Part shown: one piece after another, positions 12,961 through 23,835 of the stretch | How positions within the stretch are numbered: position 1 is the stretch's first letter | Layout of the letters: the number at the start of each line of letters is the position of its first letter | Source of the DNA: Ophiura sarsii | Taxonomy: Eukaryota; Echinodermata; Ophiuroidea; Amphilepidida; Ophiuridae | Assembly: GCA_035610835.1 (NCBI GenBank) | Contig: CM069446.1 | Location: 70,541,062 to 70,605,061, forward strand | Length of the DNA stretch: 64,000 nucleotides | Direction: 5' to 3' | Notes under the pieces: generated by a model | Told to the model about the DNA's origin: nothing | The model's input: only the letters and a program-made list of their open reading frames with translations | The model's database searches: none | Translations under genes and position numbers: made by a program

Positions 12961-13834
12961 GCGCCCCTGTACTGTCTGTTATAGCCAGCCTACGAAGATC
13001 CAGTGCACCCCATATGTGTGTTTTAACATGTTTCTATATCAGAAAGGGTCGTAAGGCTCAATGGGAAATTCAAACTTTTCCTTCCAAATTTGAAGGTAGT
13101 TTTCTTTCTTTGTTCAAAGACATCTACCCGACCATTAAACCTTTATGCACCAAATCAAATTAATGGGTTTTCATTAAATAAAGTTCACCGGCCACAAAAT
13201 GAGTTTTTTCATGATTTTCTCCCCAATTTGACGCTCTAATCGAGTTAAACAAGTAAAATAATGACAATGTGTTAATGTGTTAATGTGTTATGCGTTTAAC
13301 GCAACCCATCTATAAAACACGTTATTGTGGTCACGCATGCTAACAGTGTAGTGGTTGACTGACCTCCCCTCCCCCCGGGCTGCCTTTTATAGTGCATGTG
13401 TACAAAACAAATATAATGTTGTCACATCTTGTTAATCAAATTATCCAATCAATTTCAAGTCATATATTTGTAATAAGATGGCATTATAGCACTTGGTTAG
13501 GAACATTTATATCCATTAATAATTTTAGCCTATTCACATAATATTTCGAGTAGTGGTGGATAAGAGTTGTTTTTAGGGAGAACTGAAGCAAGAAAGACAA
13601 TCAAAATAATTAAGTAGGCAGCAAAACCCCCTGTTATACGGGCCCCGACTGACCAGCCCATTTTTTTTAGAATTTGAGACATTTAAACATTCCCCAACAT
13701 TTTGTTACGACCATTTTGAAAAAAAGAACCCAAAACCAACGCATGACCGACAGATCCTACCTGAGAGGATCGTTTGCCGGTAGAACTTTATTTTATTACC
13801 TTAGCAGGAACAATTGAAATTATGTATACTCAAG

Positions 13835-14680
13835 AGGTTGAATTTTATGTCCTACATATCGATACGAGACTTGGGTGGAATTTTATGTCCTATATATTGA
13901 TACAAGACTTGGGGTGGAATTTTATGTCCTACATATCGATACGAGACTTGGGGTGGAATTTTATGTCCTACATATCGATACAAGACTTGGGGTGGCATTT
14001 TATGTCCTACATATCGATACGAGACTTGGGTGGAATTGTTTGTCCTACATATTAATACAAGACTTGGGGTAGAATTGTATGTCCTACATATCGATACGAG
14101 ACTTGGGGTGGAATTTCATGTCCTACATATCGATACAAGACTTGGGGTGGAATTTTATGTCCTACATATCGATACGAGACTTGGGTGGAATTGTTTGTCC
14201 TACATATTAATACAAGACTTGGGGTAGAATTGTATGTCCTACATATCGATACGAGACTTGGGGTGGAATTTTATGTCCTACATATCGATACAAGACTTGG
14301 GGTGGAATTTTATGTCCTACATATCGATACGAGACTTGGGTGGAATTGTTTGTCCTACATATTAATACAAGACTTGGGGTAGAATTGTATGTCCTACATA
14401 TCGATACGAGACATGGGGTGGAATTTTATGTCCTACATATCGATACAAGACTTGGGGTGGAATTGTATGTCCTACATATCGATACGAGACATGGGGTGGA
14501 ATTTTATGTCCTACATATCGATATAAGACTTGGGGTGGAATTTTATGTCCTACATATCGATACAAGACTTGGGGTAGAATTGTATGTCCTACATATTGAT
14601 ACAAGACTTGGGGTGGAATTGTATGTCCTACATATCGATACAAGACTTGGGGTGGAATTTTATTTCCTACATACCTACTG
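13835..14680 (+). repeat. 39-bp satellite array, B copy 1
   Basis: About 22 units of 39 bp (core gtcctacatatcgatac), some 38 bp. A higher-order period of 155 bp (four units minus one base) is visible: equivalent positions recur at 13,875, 14,030, 14,185 and 14,340. Because 39 is divisible by three, long ORFs arise in several frames; I do not consider them genes. Confidence 0.93.
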
Positions 14681-15539
14681 AAGCCAAAAATAAGAATTTT
14701 GTGTTATTTGACCCTGAATGAGTATGCTTATAAATTGCACCAAAAAGTGTAAGTTTAAGGTAAGTCATTGTTAATGAGGTACATTTGGATTTTGAAATGG
14801 GTACCCTTTTTACTTGAAAATTGTAAATTTTGAACCCTTATTTAATACAACCATTCTCATAAAAACACCCCTTATTGTGCATTTTGTCTGGTCACGCATG
14901 CTATGTTATGTTATATATGACTTCCCCCTCCCCTCTTGGGTAAATTGCTTGGTATAAATGGCAAGAAGTACTTTTGAGTTCATTAAAGCTTGTTATTTCT
15001 ATATAATGGTGCAAGGCTTCTCCTCAATGGTGTAGTTTTCGGCATCATCCCTCAGAAGTTAAAGAACCGTTTTGACAAGCTTGTTTCATCCCCTGAAAAA
15101 GCCTGTGCAAAATGTATATTTAAAATGGCTGGTGTAAATGAATAGATTCTAATCGTTTTTATAGCAATTTTATATGGATATTTTGTAATAAAAATAGCAA
15201 AAATGGATCGCAATTTAATGGATGTATTTGTCTTCCTTGTCCATGACTTTCTTATGATAAATAAGACTAATTCTGGAACTTACTATGTTTTACACCTATG
15301 TTGAGTGTGAAACCATCTCAATGTTTTACACCTACTACGTTGAGTGTGAAACCATCTCACTTCATCAGGCAACAGACCGGCTAATGATGTCAAGAGAAGA
15401 TATCTGTATCTTCCCAGAAACCATTGTGTCCGATCGAACCATGTTTAATTAACTTGCACTACTTCTGTTGACAAATTTAAAAGCATAATGCATTGTGGGA
15501 AGGACCTCTTGCTGGCCATACTATTCTACAGGCTATTGT

Positions 15540-15790
15540 CATCATTTGAGTCAGATAGTTGAATGTATCCACATCTACAGAAATACTCACAAAGGATTGG
15601 TATTCGATCCATGTCTGTATGGAGCGGAGCATATTTGTGCATGATATACCTAACGGTTCAAAGCGGGCATTTCAAAAGTGTATTTCACACACGGGTGCCC
15701 ACACAGGTGCAGTAAAGCTAGCAGGATTTGGACTGGACAGAAATCATTACCTTCCCACAATGCATTATATTTTTATGTTTCGGAGCTTTT
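15540..15790 (+). pseudogene. Broken counterpart of the 60,723-61,085 ORF
   Basis: Nearly collinear, but an indel around GCGGAGCATATTTGTGCATGA shifts the frame to a stop. The downstream half (PNGSKRAFQKCISHTGAHTG) is open in another frame. Lack of six bases near the end (QN lost) also separates the arms. Confidence 0.45.
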
Positions 15791-16170
15791 AAAAGTAATA
15801 TTTCCCTCTATAACATGAATTGTTAGTGAAAAAAATAACATAAATGAATAGAGTCAGAACTTTGCAATGGTGTGTTTTATTTTACTCCCGATTCATGTTT
15901 ACCCAGTTTATTCTGAACCAGGAATGGGAACCATGTACAAAATTATGAGAGTGCATGTTTGATTAGACATGGTAATGCGACCAGCCGCAATGGTTTCTGG
16001 GAAGCTCCCCATATCTTCTCTTAATGATGTTAGTCGCATGGTAATTGTGACACATAAGATATACTCTTTTGAGATATAGATTAAATTAGTATGTAAAATA
16101 TATAAATTAATAAAAAAATAAATATGACTTAAATTTACAGAAACCAGGTATCATATGAAAGCTTGTTTAA

Positions 16171-16531
16171 AGGGGCACTGAGAGATTGCAGAGAGAAATG
16201 AATTGTTTCAATAGATAAGGTATGTAAACCCTAAATGGTAATAATTTATGGGAAAATGGTTAGAATAATGGCGCTAGATAGATATCCGGTTGAAGCAATT
16301 TATGAGACAAAGTGATGCTGATAATTACTTAATTTCGATGTGATCTACATCAAAATTACTTACGGTAATCGTGAAAATTAACACGATAGACATCAAATTA
16401 AGGTAAACGGTTTTAGATGGTATTACGCAGGTGCAAGTTAGTATATGCCCAAGTATTATTACGTAGGTGCAAAAAAACTGATTTCCAGGAAATTTGAGGG
16501 CGCCCTCCAATACGTATCTCTCAATGCCCCT
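16171..16531. mobile_element. 361-bp MITE with TTAA duplication, second family (B copy 1)
   Basis: Termini AGGGGCACTGAGAG and CTCTCAATGCCCCT between two TTAA copies. The mirror copy is at 60,113-60,468. No coding capacity. Confidence 0.75.
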
Positions 16532-16707
16532 TTAATATTCTGTCAGATGTGGTCTAAATCTCAGGATTTGTCAAAGTAAACACAATGTTGACGTGTTGCA
16601 TCACAATTAGTTTCCACACTTAACCAACAAAGCTATCAAGGATCAGAGGTTGCTTCAATGCAGTCCCATAATACACTACGCGGCACACTAATCACATCGT
16701 TCACTTA

Positions 16708-16955
16708 AGGGTCATCCATAATTTTCGCCATTTTCAGTTACGTACAAAGCGTACGTAAGAGGGGGGAGGGGTCAAAATATACCCCAACCGTACGTAACTT
16801 AAATGGCGATCTTGAGAGGCAGGATTTTTATTTTAAAGTACAAAATAAAATAAAATTTCGCCATTTATTGCGTACGTAACTCGAGGGGGGAGGGGGATAA
16901 AAAGTTACGTACGCTCTGTACGTAAGTGAAAATGGCGATAATTTTGGACGACCCC
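16708..16955. mobile_element. 248-bp MITE, TTA duplication (B copy 1)
   Basis: Ends AGGGTCATCCATAATTTTCG and ATTTTGGACGACCCC with TTA on both sides. Internal ACGTACG-rich inverted tracts. A 3-bp TWA target suggests PIF/Harbinger or ISL2EU. Confidence 0.75.
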
Positions 16956-17393
16956 TTACGCTCAAAAGCAAAGTTCATCTAATTGAAATCAATGTGATAT
17001 GCAGTAACTTCAACTACCTATAGATGGGGTGACAGCAATGTTTATCAACAAGTACCTGTATGGCGGCCATTTTGGAATTTGCGCTATTAAAGGACATTCC
17101 CGTCACTTTTGAGAAATGCATGGGAGCTCATTTTCTTTTAAAATGGTTCTAGTTGACAAATTCCCAAAGAAACCAAGGTAGGAAGAAAAAAGTCACGGAA
17201 TCCAAGATTATGACTCTACTATAATGTACAAAATTCCAGACCCCTGCTTACCTATGAACAGTATTTATTTATAGTTTTCAGTGAAATTTAACAATTCAAA
17301 TAATGTTGTGTCGGCATACAAAATAGAGAGGGATCCGGGTGACGGGGCAGGTGCGGCAACCAGAAGCCATGCCTGTCCACAATGTGGGTTTTT

Positions 17394-17720
17394 TATTATG
17401 TGATCTTTTCCAGGAGACGCCCTCAATCTGATCATAAATCATATAAATATATTCCAAGTTACAGAGCGATACAATTCTAGTAATTACATGTACCTCAAAA
17501 TGTTAAAGTGAATTTAGAGTAAAAAAATAACCTGTTTAAATCCGACACTTGATTTTCACTCTAAAACCATGATTTTGATGTAATTAGGAATCGTATAGCC
17601 CTGTAACTTAGAATGTATTTACGATTTATGATCAGAAATGTAAATCTGCAAGAAAATCTGCTTCAATTTCTCTTCGCGAGGATTGAGGTCGTTCCCTGGA
17701 AAAGATCGCATAATATACCT
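17394..17720. mobile_element. TTAA-type MITE, B copy 1
   Basis: Diverged member of the same family, with its right end tatacct followed by TTAA. The left end is worn. Only a short piece survives in the right arm (59,211-59,256) beside the Helitron end. Confidence 0.7.
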
Positions 17721-19106
17721 TTAATGTAAGTCCATCTCCAAGGGTCCGAGTCCAAGTCCATCGGGATATCCAAAATTCCAAGTTCAGGTAAAAAGCAGTG
17801 GTGCTGTGGATTGTCCAAAGGGTGGAGGGTGGGTAGGGAGCCCACCCCCCACATCACCTTTGACTCATTCAGGGGGAATTACACCGATTCAGGGAAGTTT
17901 AAATATTTACTAACATCCCATTTCAAAACGTCAATCAGTGGGAATTGAAACCAGGTCAAGGAATAGTATATGAAGCACATTTCTGAAAATGGCCAGTTTC
18001 ATGTAAATGAAAAAAGCAGAAAAGAAGTGCGCTACACACGCATGTCTTTCAAGAGCAGATAACCGTGCAAAAGTTGTGTGAAGTCTTTTGGGGGAATGGA
18101 GACCCCAGCCCTGATTACATGCCACTGGTAAAGATGTGAGAGTCCTGACTCGCTCCAAATTCTGTATCTTCTGCCCTCCAAGCTGTGCCCATGTACAAAA
18201 TAGAATATTATGTACCGGTATATATATTTCTGATAAAATTGAGAATATGCTCTAGTAAATCACAGCAATAAGGTCTTAATGTAAAATAGTATAACTATAT
18301 ATTCGCTATGTTTCTTGACCTTGACAGAGAAATGTTCAGTTAAGGGGGGGGGGGGGGTCAAAAAGTTTCGGGTCCAGCTATCAAGAAAAAAGGGGGTGGG
18401 GGTTAAAAATTAGGCATAGCGAAAAAGTGTTGATGTACCAAAAATAATATTTTCCGCCCCCCCCCCCCCCACCAAAGTATTTATGAATTCTCCCTTAACC
18501 GGCTGTATCAATTAAATCAAAATTCATAGATTTGTTATCACTTATTAAAGGGTGTTAAATTACCTTTAAAGTAAGACCAAACACAAGTCAATCTGATAGA
18601 TGGTTACACAAATACAATAGCCTAAATGAAATAAAATGTAACAAAACCCTTTGTTATGGGTGCCAATGTTAAAAAACATGACCCCATGCAAAGTATATAG
18701 GGTACTTCCAATGGCAAATCATGCAGAGATCCATATAATAAGATGCATAAATAGCGTGGTAAGTGTGAACTTCTGAACCAGGAAAGACTGGTTTAATTCC
18801 ATTATTACATTCTCAATTCCCAGTATACACAGTCCAACAATGCCTCCTTATACTAAAAAATAGACGATTTGATTTCTGGGTATGATATGCCACCTATAGA
18901 ATACCTTATGTTGGTTCATAACACTCATTGTATTCAGGTGTCAATGAACAGCGTCTAAGTGAATGAGGTTGTAGGCGTTGGCATGTCTAACCGCTTGTTC
19001 AGATTATTTCACACTATCAAAGTAACGCTTGACTGTAAACACTCCACAATTTGATCAGCATAGTTTTTAAGTTGAGATTTCTTCGCAAGATTAACATTTT
19101 TGCATC
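17720..19106. other. FReD-1 upstream region
   Basis: Left-arm-only sequence with no mirror in block B copy 2. It holds a G-run/C-run inverted element (about 18,340-18,480, flanked by cttaa sequences) and otherwise AT-rich DNA. The FReD-1 promoter must lie here, but I could not identify a TATA box or initiator. Confidence 0.5.
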
Positions 19107-20681
19107 ATGGCTATTTCTACTACCAAGTATGTCTTGCTATTCACCATCATCATGGTTTCAATGAATGGTATCAACAGTCAACTTCTAACCACAATATTTG
19201 CCCAACGAGATATTATCACTTTGCTGGAGAACATTACAGACACATCAACAACGATGTCTATGTTTCTGCCACACCTTGAAAATGTGCTGAAGAACCAGGA
19301 GGATGTACAGAGACTTACCAATCTAATACTGCAAAATAAGACCGACACATGCGCAGCAGAAGATGTCACCTCTATTCTACAAGAAATCTTTGAAGACCAA
19401 CAGGTTAACAACAATGTTACTACTGATCTGATGCACAACTATACAAGCACCTTAACAGGAATGGCAAATGCTATTGTACAGATGGAGGAAACACAATCCC
19501 ACATGGCAAAGGATTTGAATCAGAGTGCTGACACTCAAACTCACATAAATGAAACTCTCAATCTCATGGCTACCACGCAATCTGCAGTAGCAGTTGATTT
19601 AAATCAGAGTGTTGATGTGCAAACTCACATGGATGAAACTCTTATTCAGGTAGTCAAGACCTTGAATCAGAGCGTGGACACCCAAAATCGCATTGAGGAT
19701 GCGCTTGATCAAATCGCAAACACTCAAACACAAATGGCAAATGCTTTCACTCAGAGCGTGGACACCCAACATCGCATCGAGGACACTCTAGGTCAGATCG
19801 CTACTACTCAAACTCAAATGGCAAATGCTTTCACTCAGAGCGTAGACACCCAAAATCGCATTGAGGACAAGCTTGATCAAATCGCAAACACTCAAACACA
19901 AACGGCAAATGCACTCGCTCAAGTGGTTAACCTCTTGCAGATGCAAAGTGAACAATTACAAAATATGACGACTACAACGACTTATATGGTTGGACAACTC
20001 GACATACAAAATCAATTGATTTCACTGCAACCTAAGGACATTCCAAGAGATTGCTCAGATCTTGCTTCTAAGGGACCATACTCATCTGGATCTTACACCA
20101 TACAATCCTGGGATAACTTAGGAAGCTTTCCTGTATATTGTGATATGGACACAGATGATGGTGGTTGGACCGTATTCCAACAAAGGTTTGATGGGACTGT
20201 GGATTTCTACCGTGGATGGGACGCTTATGAAGATGGTTTTGGCAGCCCTGACGGTGAATACTGGTTGGGACTGAGGCAGTTACATCAAATGACAGGACAA
20301 GGCGATTGGACATTGCGCATTGACCTAGAGGATTTTGAGAACAATACCGTGTTTGCTGAGTACAGATCATTTTCTGTGGGAGATGCAGCAGATCATTATA
20401 GGCTGTCCATAGGTGCATATAGCGGTACTGCAAGAGACTCATTGACCAGGCAAAACAACCAAGCGTTTTCTACCAAGGACAGTGACCATGATACCAGTAG
20501 TGCTAACTGTGCTCAACAGAGACAAGGTGCATGGTGGTATGATAACTGTGCCTTTTCTAACCTGAATAGTCTGTATCTGAGGGCATCGCAGAGCAGTCTC
20601 ACAGGAATGACATGGTACTATTGGAAACGCTCCTGGGAGGTACTGAAGCGATCAGAGATGAAAATAAGACGGACCCAATGA
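19107..20681 (+). CDS. FReD-1: secreted fibrinogen-related domain protein with heptad-repeat stalk
   Basis: Single open exon of 524 codons. Residues 1-24 form a signal peptide (hydrophobic VLLFTIIMV, likely cut near INS|Q). Residues 25-137 hold several N-glycosylation sequons and a Cys at 82 that could link chains. Residues 138-270 are coiled-coil-like units of 28, 21, 28, 28 and 28 residues, all whole numbers of heptads (pattern QSVDTQxRIEDxLDQIA). The fibrinogen C-terminal domain spans about 315-524. Its cysteines at 316/345 and 468/481 match the family disulfides; DSDHD at 458-462 matches the calcium loop; DGGWTVFQ and GAWWY are family signatures. Related secreted proteins (ficolins, FREPs, FIBCD1) bind acetylated glycans in innate recognition; that role is inferred here. 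The ATG is chosen because it precedes the signal peptide. No clear TATA box or AATAAA was found nearby. Confidence 0.9.
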   Translation: MAISTTKYVLLFTIIMVSMNGINSQLLTTIFAQRDIITLLENITDTSTTMSMFLPHLENVLKNQEDVQRLTNLILQNKTDTCAAEDVTSILQEIFEDQQVNNNVTTDLMHNYTSTLTGMANAIVQMEETQSHMAKDLNQSADTQTHINETLNLMATTQSAVAVDLNQSVDVQTHMDETLIQVVKTLNQSVDTQNRIEDALDQIANTQTQMANAFTQSVDTQHRIEDTLGQIATTQTQMANAFTQSVDTQNRIEDKLDQIANTQTQTANALAQVVNLLQMQSEQLQNMTTTTTYMVGQLDIQNQLISLQPKDIPRDCSDLASKGPYSSGSYTIQSWDNLGSFPVYCDMDTDDGGWTVFQQRFDGTVDFYRGWDAYEDGFGSPDGEYWLGLRQLHQMTGQGDWTLRIDLEDFENNTVFAEYRSFSVGDAADHYRLSIGAYSGTARDSLTRQNNQAFSTKDSDHDTSSANCAQQRQGAWWYDNCAFSNLNSLYLRASQSSLTGMTWYYWKRSWEVLKRSEMKIRRTQ

Positions 20682-21059
20682 TCTACTTCAATAGGTTTGA
20701 ATACATTACATATTTGTAAAAGAATACTAAAACAATATGAATAATAATAATATCATTATAATATAATAAGGATATAATAATAACGTATTGGTATAATAAT
20801 TATATAAATTAATTAATCATAATTATACATAATAATTATACTAGTGACTATTAACAGTTTATTAATGTTAAGAGTTGCATTGTGAATAATGCTGTGGCAA
20901 TATGAGTATAGGCCTATAGTTTTACTAAGATTGTTATAGCAATTAAGCCTATCAAATGAAGTGAACTACGATTAACAGAGACATATTTTGATTGATTGCT
21001 ATTCAAAAGTAGTTTTGTAACCAAATCAACGTCCTGTAATATAAGTAAGGAATGATATG

Positions 21060-21530
21060 GCGCGATTGGAAAAACTCCTTGGAAGAACTGAAGCGATCAG
21101 AGATGAAAATAAGATGAACCCAATAATCTACTTCAATAGGTTTGAATACATTACATATTTGAGTGAAAGTTCATCTGTGTTTGTTATCAAATAATTTGAA
21201 ATTGATTTTTCATTCTTAACACAAGATTATAATTACATGGACATTTCAGCTTCACCTTTCATCAGCAGCCTATGACTCGAACTGACGGACTTGACCTTTT
21301 GAAAATGTGACGTCAGAATAGGGTCATAGAATGTCGGTTACTAAAACAAATACTATATAAAATAATAAGATACAAATATAATAATGTATTGTTATAATAT
21401 AATCATATCAATTAATTCATAATAATTATACATAATAATTATACTAGTGATTATTAATAGTATATTAATGTTAAGAGTTGCATGATGATCATAGGCCTAA
21501 TGCTGTTGCAATATCAGTAGGCCTATAGAT
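21060..21530 (+). pseudogene. Tandem-duplicated FReD 3' end and downstream sequence
   Basis: About 50 bp of the FReD C-terminal codons (ending LKRSEMKIR), the stop and the sequence after it recur about 400 bp downstream of FReD-1. Similarity continues to a shared tract near 20,870 and 21,470 (ttaatgttaagagttgc). The copy has no upstream FReD sequence. A mirror copy exists in the right arm, so this duplication predates the inverted duplication. Confidence 0.75.
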
Positions 21531-21780
21531 TATGGGGTGACAGCAATGTGTATCAACAAATGCAACGGTCGAAGGGACTGGACTGTCGATGCTTGAGGGA
21601 ACAGCATATGACCACAACACTGTCCACTATGCCTTATTGCCCTTTATAATGCTTTGGCGAGAGTTTTAAAAGCATGGGTCCTAAACAAAACAGGACGCGC
21701 ACGCAAACCGCCGGGCAAAGAACAATGGCAACTGCCGACAAAATGCCCGGTGTGACGTCACCTGTCACCCCATCTATACT
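21525..21780. mobile_element. MITE-like element between FReD-1 and the DR1 repeat
   Basis: Inverted ends ATGGGGTGACAG/CTGTCACCCCATCTATA. The mirror copy is at about 55,630-55,890. A related left end occurs at 17,020-17,070 (and 59,590-59,630). It contains a CpG-rich middle (acgcgcacgcaaaccgccgg). Confidence 0.65.
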
Positions 21781-21789
21781 TTAGTAAGA

Positions 21790-22741
21790 TAGTTATAAGC
21801 CTATAAAATACTGCAAGTCACGACTTGCGAATCCCCCTGGCTGGGAGATCAACTTAATGAGGTCAAAGGTCACATAGAGGTCATGTTCCCCCGGTGTTCA
21901 TGTTTCTTTTCTCCAAGTTTGAAGTCAATCGGGCAACTTTTATGATTTGACCTTTGGTTGACCTTTGACCTCAGATGACCTCGGATGATCTCTAATTATT
22001 TTTTGACATGGTCCCCCGGTGTTCATTGCACGAGTTAACCCCTTTTTGACCTTGGATTACCTCTTATGACCTAAATGAGGTCAAAGGTCACATAGGGGTC
22101 ATGTTCCCCAGTGTTCATGTTTCTTTTCTCTAAGTTTGACGTCAATCGGGCAACTTTTACGATTTGACCTCTGGATGACCTTTGACCTCAGATGACCTCT
22201 AATTATTTTTTGCATTTTCCCCCGTGTTCATTGCACGATTTAACCCCTTGTTGACCTTTGACCTTGGTTGACCTCGGATGACCTCTAATTAATCTTAGAC
22301 ATGTTCACCCGGTGTTCATGTTTCTTTTCTCCAAGTTTGAAGTCAATCGAGCAACTTTTATGATTTGACCCCTGGATGACCTTTGACCTCAAAACCGTTG
22401 ACATCGGATGACCTCTAATTAATTTTAGACATGTTCACCCGGTGTTCATGTTTCTTTTCTCCCAGTTTGAAGTCAATTGGGCAACTTTTACGATTTTACT
22501 CCTGGATGACCTTTGACCTCAGATGACCTTTGCAAATTAGACCCCCCCCCCCCCCCCCCCCCACACACAGTGTTTGACCATGGCCTACCTATCGCTGAAG
22601 GTTTGAAGTCAATCCGTCCATTCGTTCAAAAGATACAGCATTCGGGGGGAAAAGGCTAACCAAAAGGCACACACAGACGCGCATTACATGATGACAAAAT
22701 CCCCTTCTGGTTTTACAAACCAGGGGGGTAAAAATGTAGGT
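21790..22741 (+). repeat. DR1-motif minisatellite element bounded by hairpins (B copy 1)
   Basis: Roughly 220-bp degenerate repeat rich in AGGTCA half sites. The 13-mer AGGTCAAAGGTCA or its complement occurs exactly at 21,860, 21,959, 22,078, 22,176, 22,252, 22,377 and 22,507. The region is bounded by a hairpin GCAAGTC-ac-GACTTGC on the left and CTGGTTT-tac-AAACCAG on the right, which may mark ends of a mobile element. A poly-C run interrupts it near 22,543-22,562. Confidence 0.8.
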
Positions 22742-23066
22742 GAAATACGATTAACAGAGACATATTTTGATTGATTGCTATTCAAAAGTAGTTTTGTACC
22801 TAAATAAACTTCCTGTTATATCAGTAAGGTCGCTACTTAACATAATATCTCCTCATATTTACACTTGCAACAACTGTTAGGCACAAACAAATTGTTGTTG
22901 CCCTCAGCAACCGACGCTAACATTTTAAAAATTAGGGTCGCAATCTTCTTCTTATTAAGATTTAAATTGTACCCAAATTGTCAAAATATTACTATTTTCT
23001 GCTTGAAATGCATAGCTTTATTCCGTAATAATGAGAGCGATTAAAATCATGTTTTGGCCAGTTCAC

Positions 23067-23635
23067 CCCTCGCTAGTCTAGTGGTTGACTTACATGCTTT
23101 ACAATGCAGAGGTCCATGGTTCGATTCCCACTAGGACCGATTTATTTCTTTTTGTAAAAGTTGGGTTAGAACATAGAATATTTCTAACCATAGACGGTTA
23201 CCGTCTAAGTCCACAAAGTGTGTAGTTCCTAGTCAACCCCGGGTGGAAAGTCATGTGGGTATTTCCATCGCTGCAGTGTCGTGTTAACAGACACTTTCTC
23301 TCCAACTCTTCAGAGTATGTTAGCTAAGCTCTCTCGATGTATCAATGACCTCCAGATATTATTTTTCTTCTCTCATTTTTGATGTTATTCTCTATGTTTG
23401 GGTATTTATCTTATTCCTGTCCCACGCCACTTTCATTGGCTTTTTTACTTGCCCAATTGTGTTTACTTGTATTTTTGATCATTTTCTGAGTTGCAGTGAA
23501 CCAATTGATTGGCCCATCAGAGCTCTGTTGAGAGTTATCCGTTTGATTTGTAATCACTCAGTTCATTAACTTTGTTAATGTCTGTTGGGCTATTGTAAAC
23601 ACTTGCTCTTTATATACAAAAAATATATATATATT
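23067..23635 (+). mobile_element. tRNA-headed SINE-like element in B copy 1
   Basis: Starts with a tRNA-like head: box A-like TAGTCTAGTGGTTGACT and box B GGTTCGATTCC, with a TTTACAA loop resembling Val-TAC. A roughly 480-bp body follows, ending in an A/T-rich tail. The same body end occurs in the unit at 35,222-35,690 behind a different head, as expected for SINE families sharing a tail. Short ORFs in the body are not credible. Confidence 0.55.
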
Positions 23636-23835
23636 GAGGTACGTACGGTTTTGCTTTGAACAAGCTTCTGGCGCGAGCAAATTTACAGCGCTTTCTTCCT
23701 AATTTGGCCGGTGCTATAGTAATACATTTCCCATTGAGCCTTATACGACCCTTTCTGAATTAGAAACATGTTAAAACACACATATGGGGTGCACTATCTT
23801 CGCAGGCTGGCTATAACACACAGTACAGGGGCGCT

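Larger units (their letters stand above)
1..13069 (+). repeat. Block A copy 1 (long segmental repeat)
   Basis: First of three copies of a long repeat. It is collinear with 40,886-53,174 in the same orientation and with 23,726-37,754 inverted. It begins at the window edge with tggtcacaaaatacacc, the same sequence that opens copy 3 at 40,886, so the repeat may extend leftward. Copy 1 alone carries the 50-bp satellite, a 954-bp and a 662-bp TA-flanked insert, and a 292-bp TTA-flanked insert. It lacks about 0.7 kb found in the other copies near 1,500-1,585. Homology to copy 2 ends at ctcaatgggaaat near 13,069. No convincing intact gene was seen outside the tRNA-like loci and one degenerate ORF. 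Boundaries were read by eye. Confidence 0.88.
13070..23725 (+). repeat. Block B copy 1 (spacer of the A/A' inverted repeat)
   Basis: Unique spacer between A copies 1 and 2. It reappears inverted from 53,175 to about 63,540. Shared landmarks in mirrored order are the 39-bp satellite, a degenerate ORF, the FReD gene, the DR1-rich minisatellite and a SINE-like element. From 13,070 to about 13,435 there is no mirror match inside the window. From 17,720 to about 19,190 (FReD upstream region and 5' end) the right copy is replaced by Helitron sequence. Confidence 0.85.

Noticed and set aside
14340..14681. Long ORFs on both strands in the left 39-bp array
   Set aside because: Several frames and both strands are open because the unit is a multiple of three; no start context or conserved protein.
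20068..20442. Antisense ORF over FReD-1 (and 56,993-57,343 over FReD-2)
   Set aside because: Complementary shadow of the conserved fibrinogen domain.
23345..23569. Hydrophobic 74-codon ORF (and mirror at 53,354-53,563)
   Set aside because: Located in the body of a SINE-like element, AT-rich third-party translation; the related copy near 35,400 is not open.
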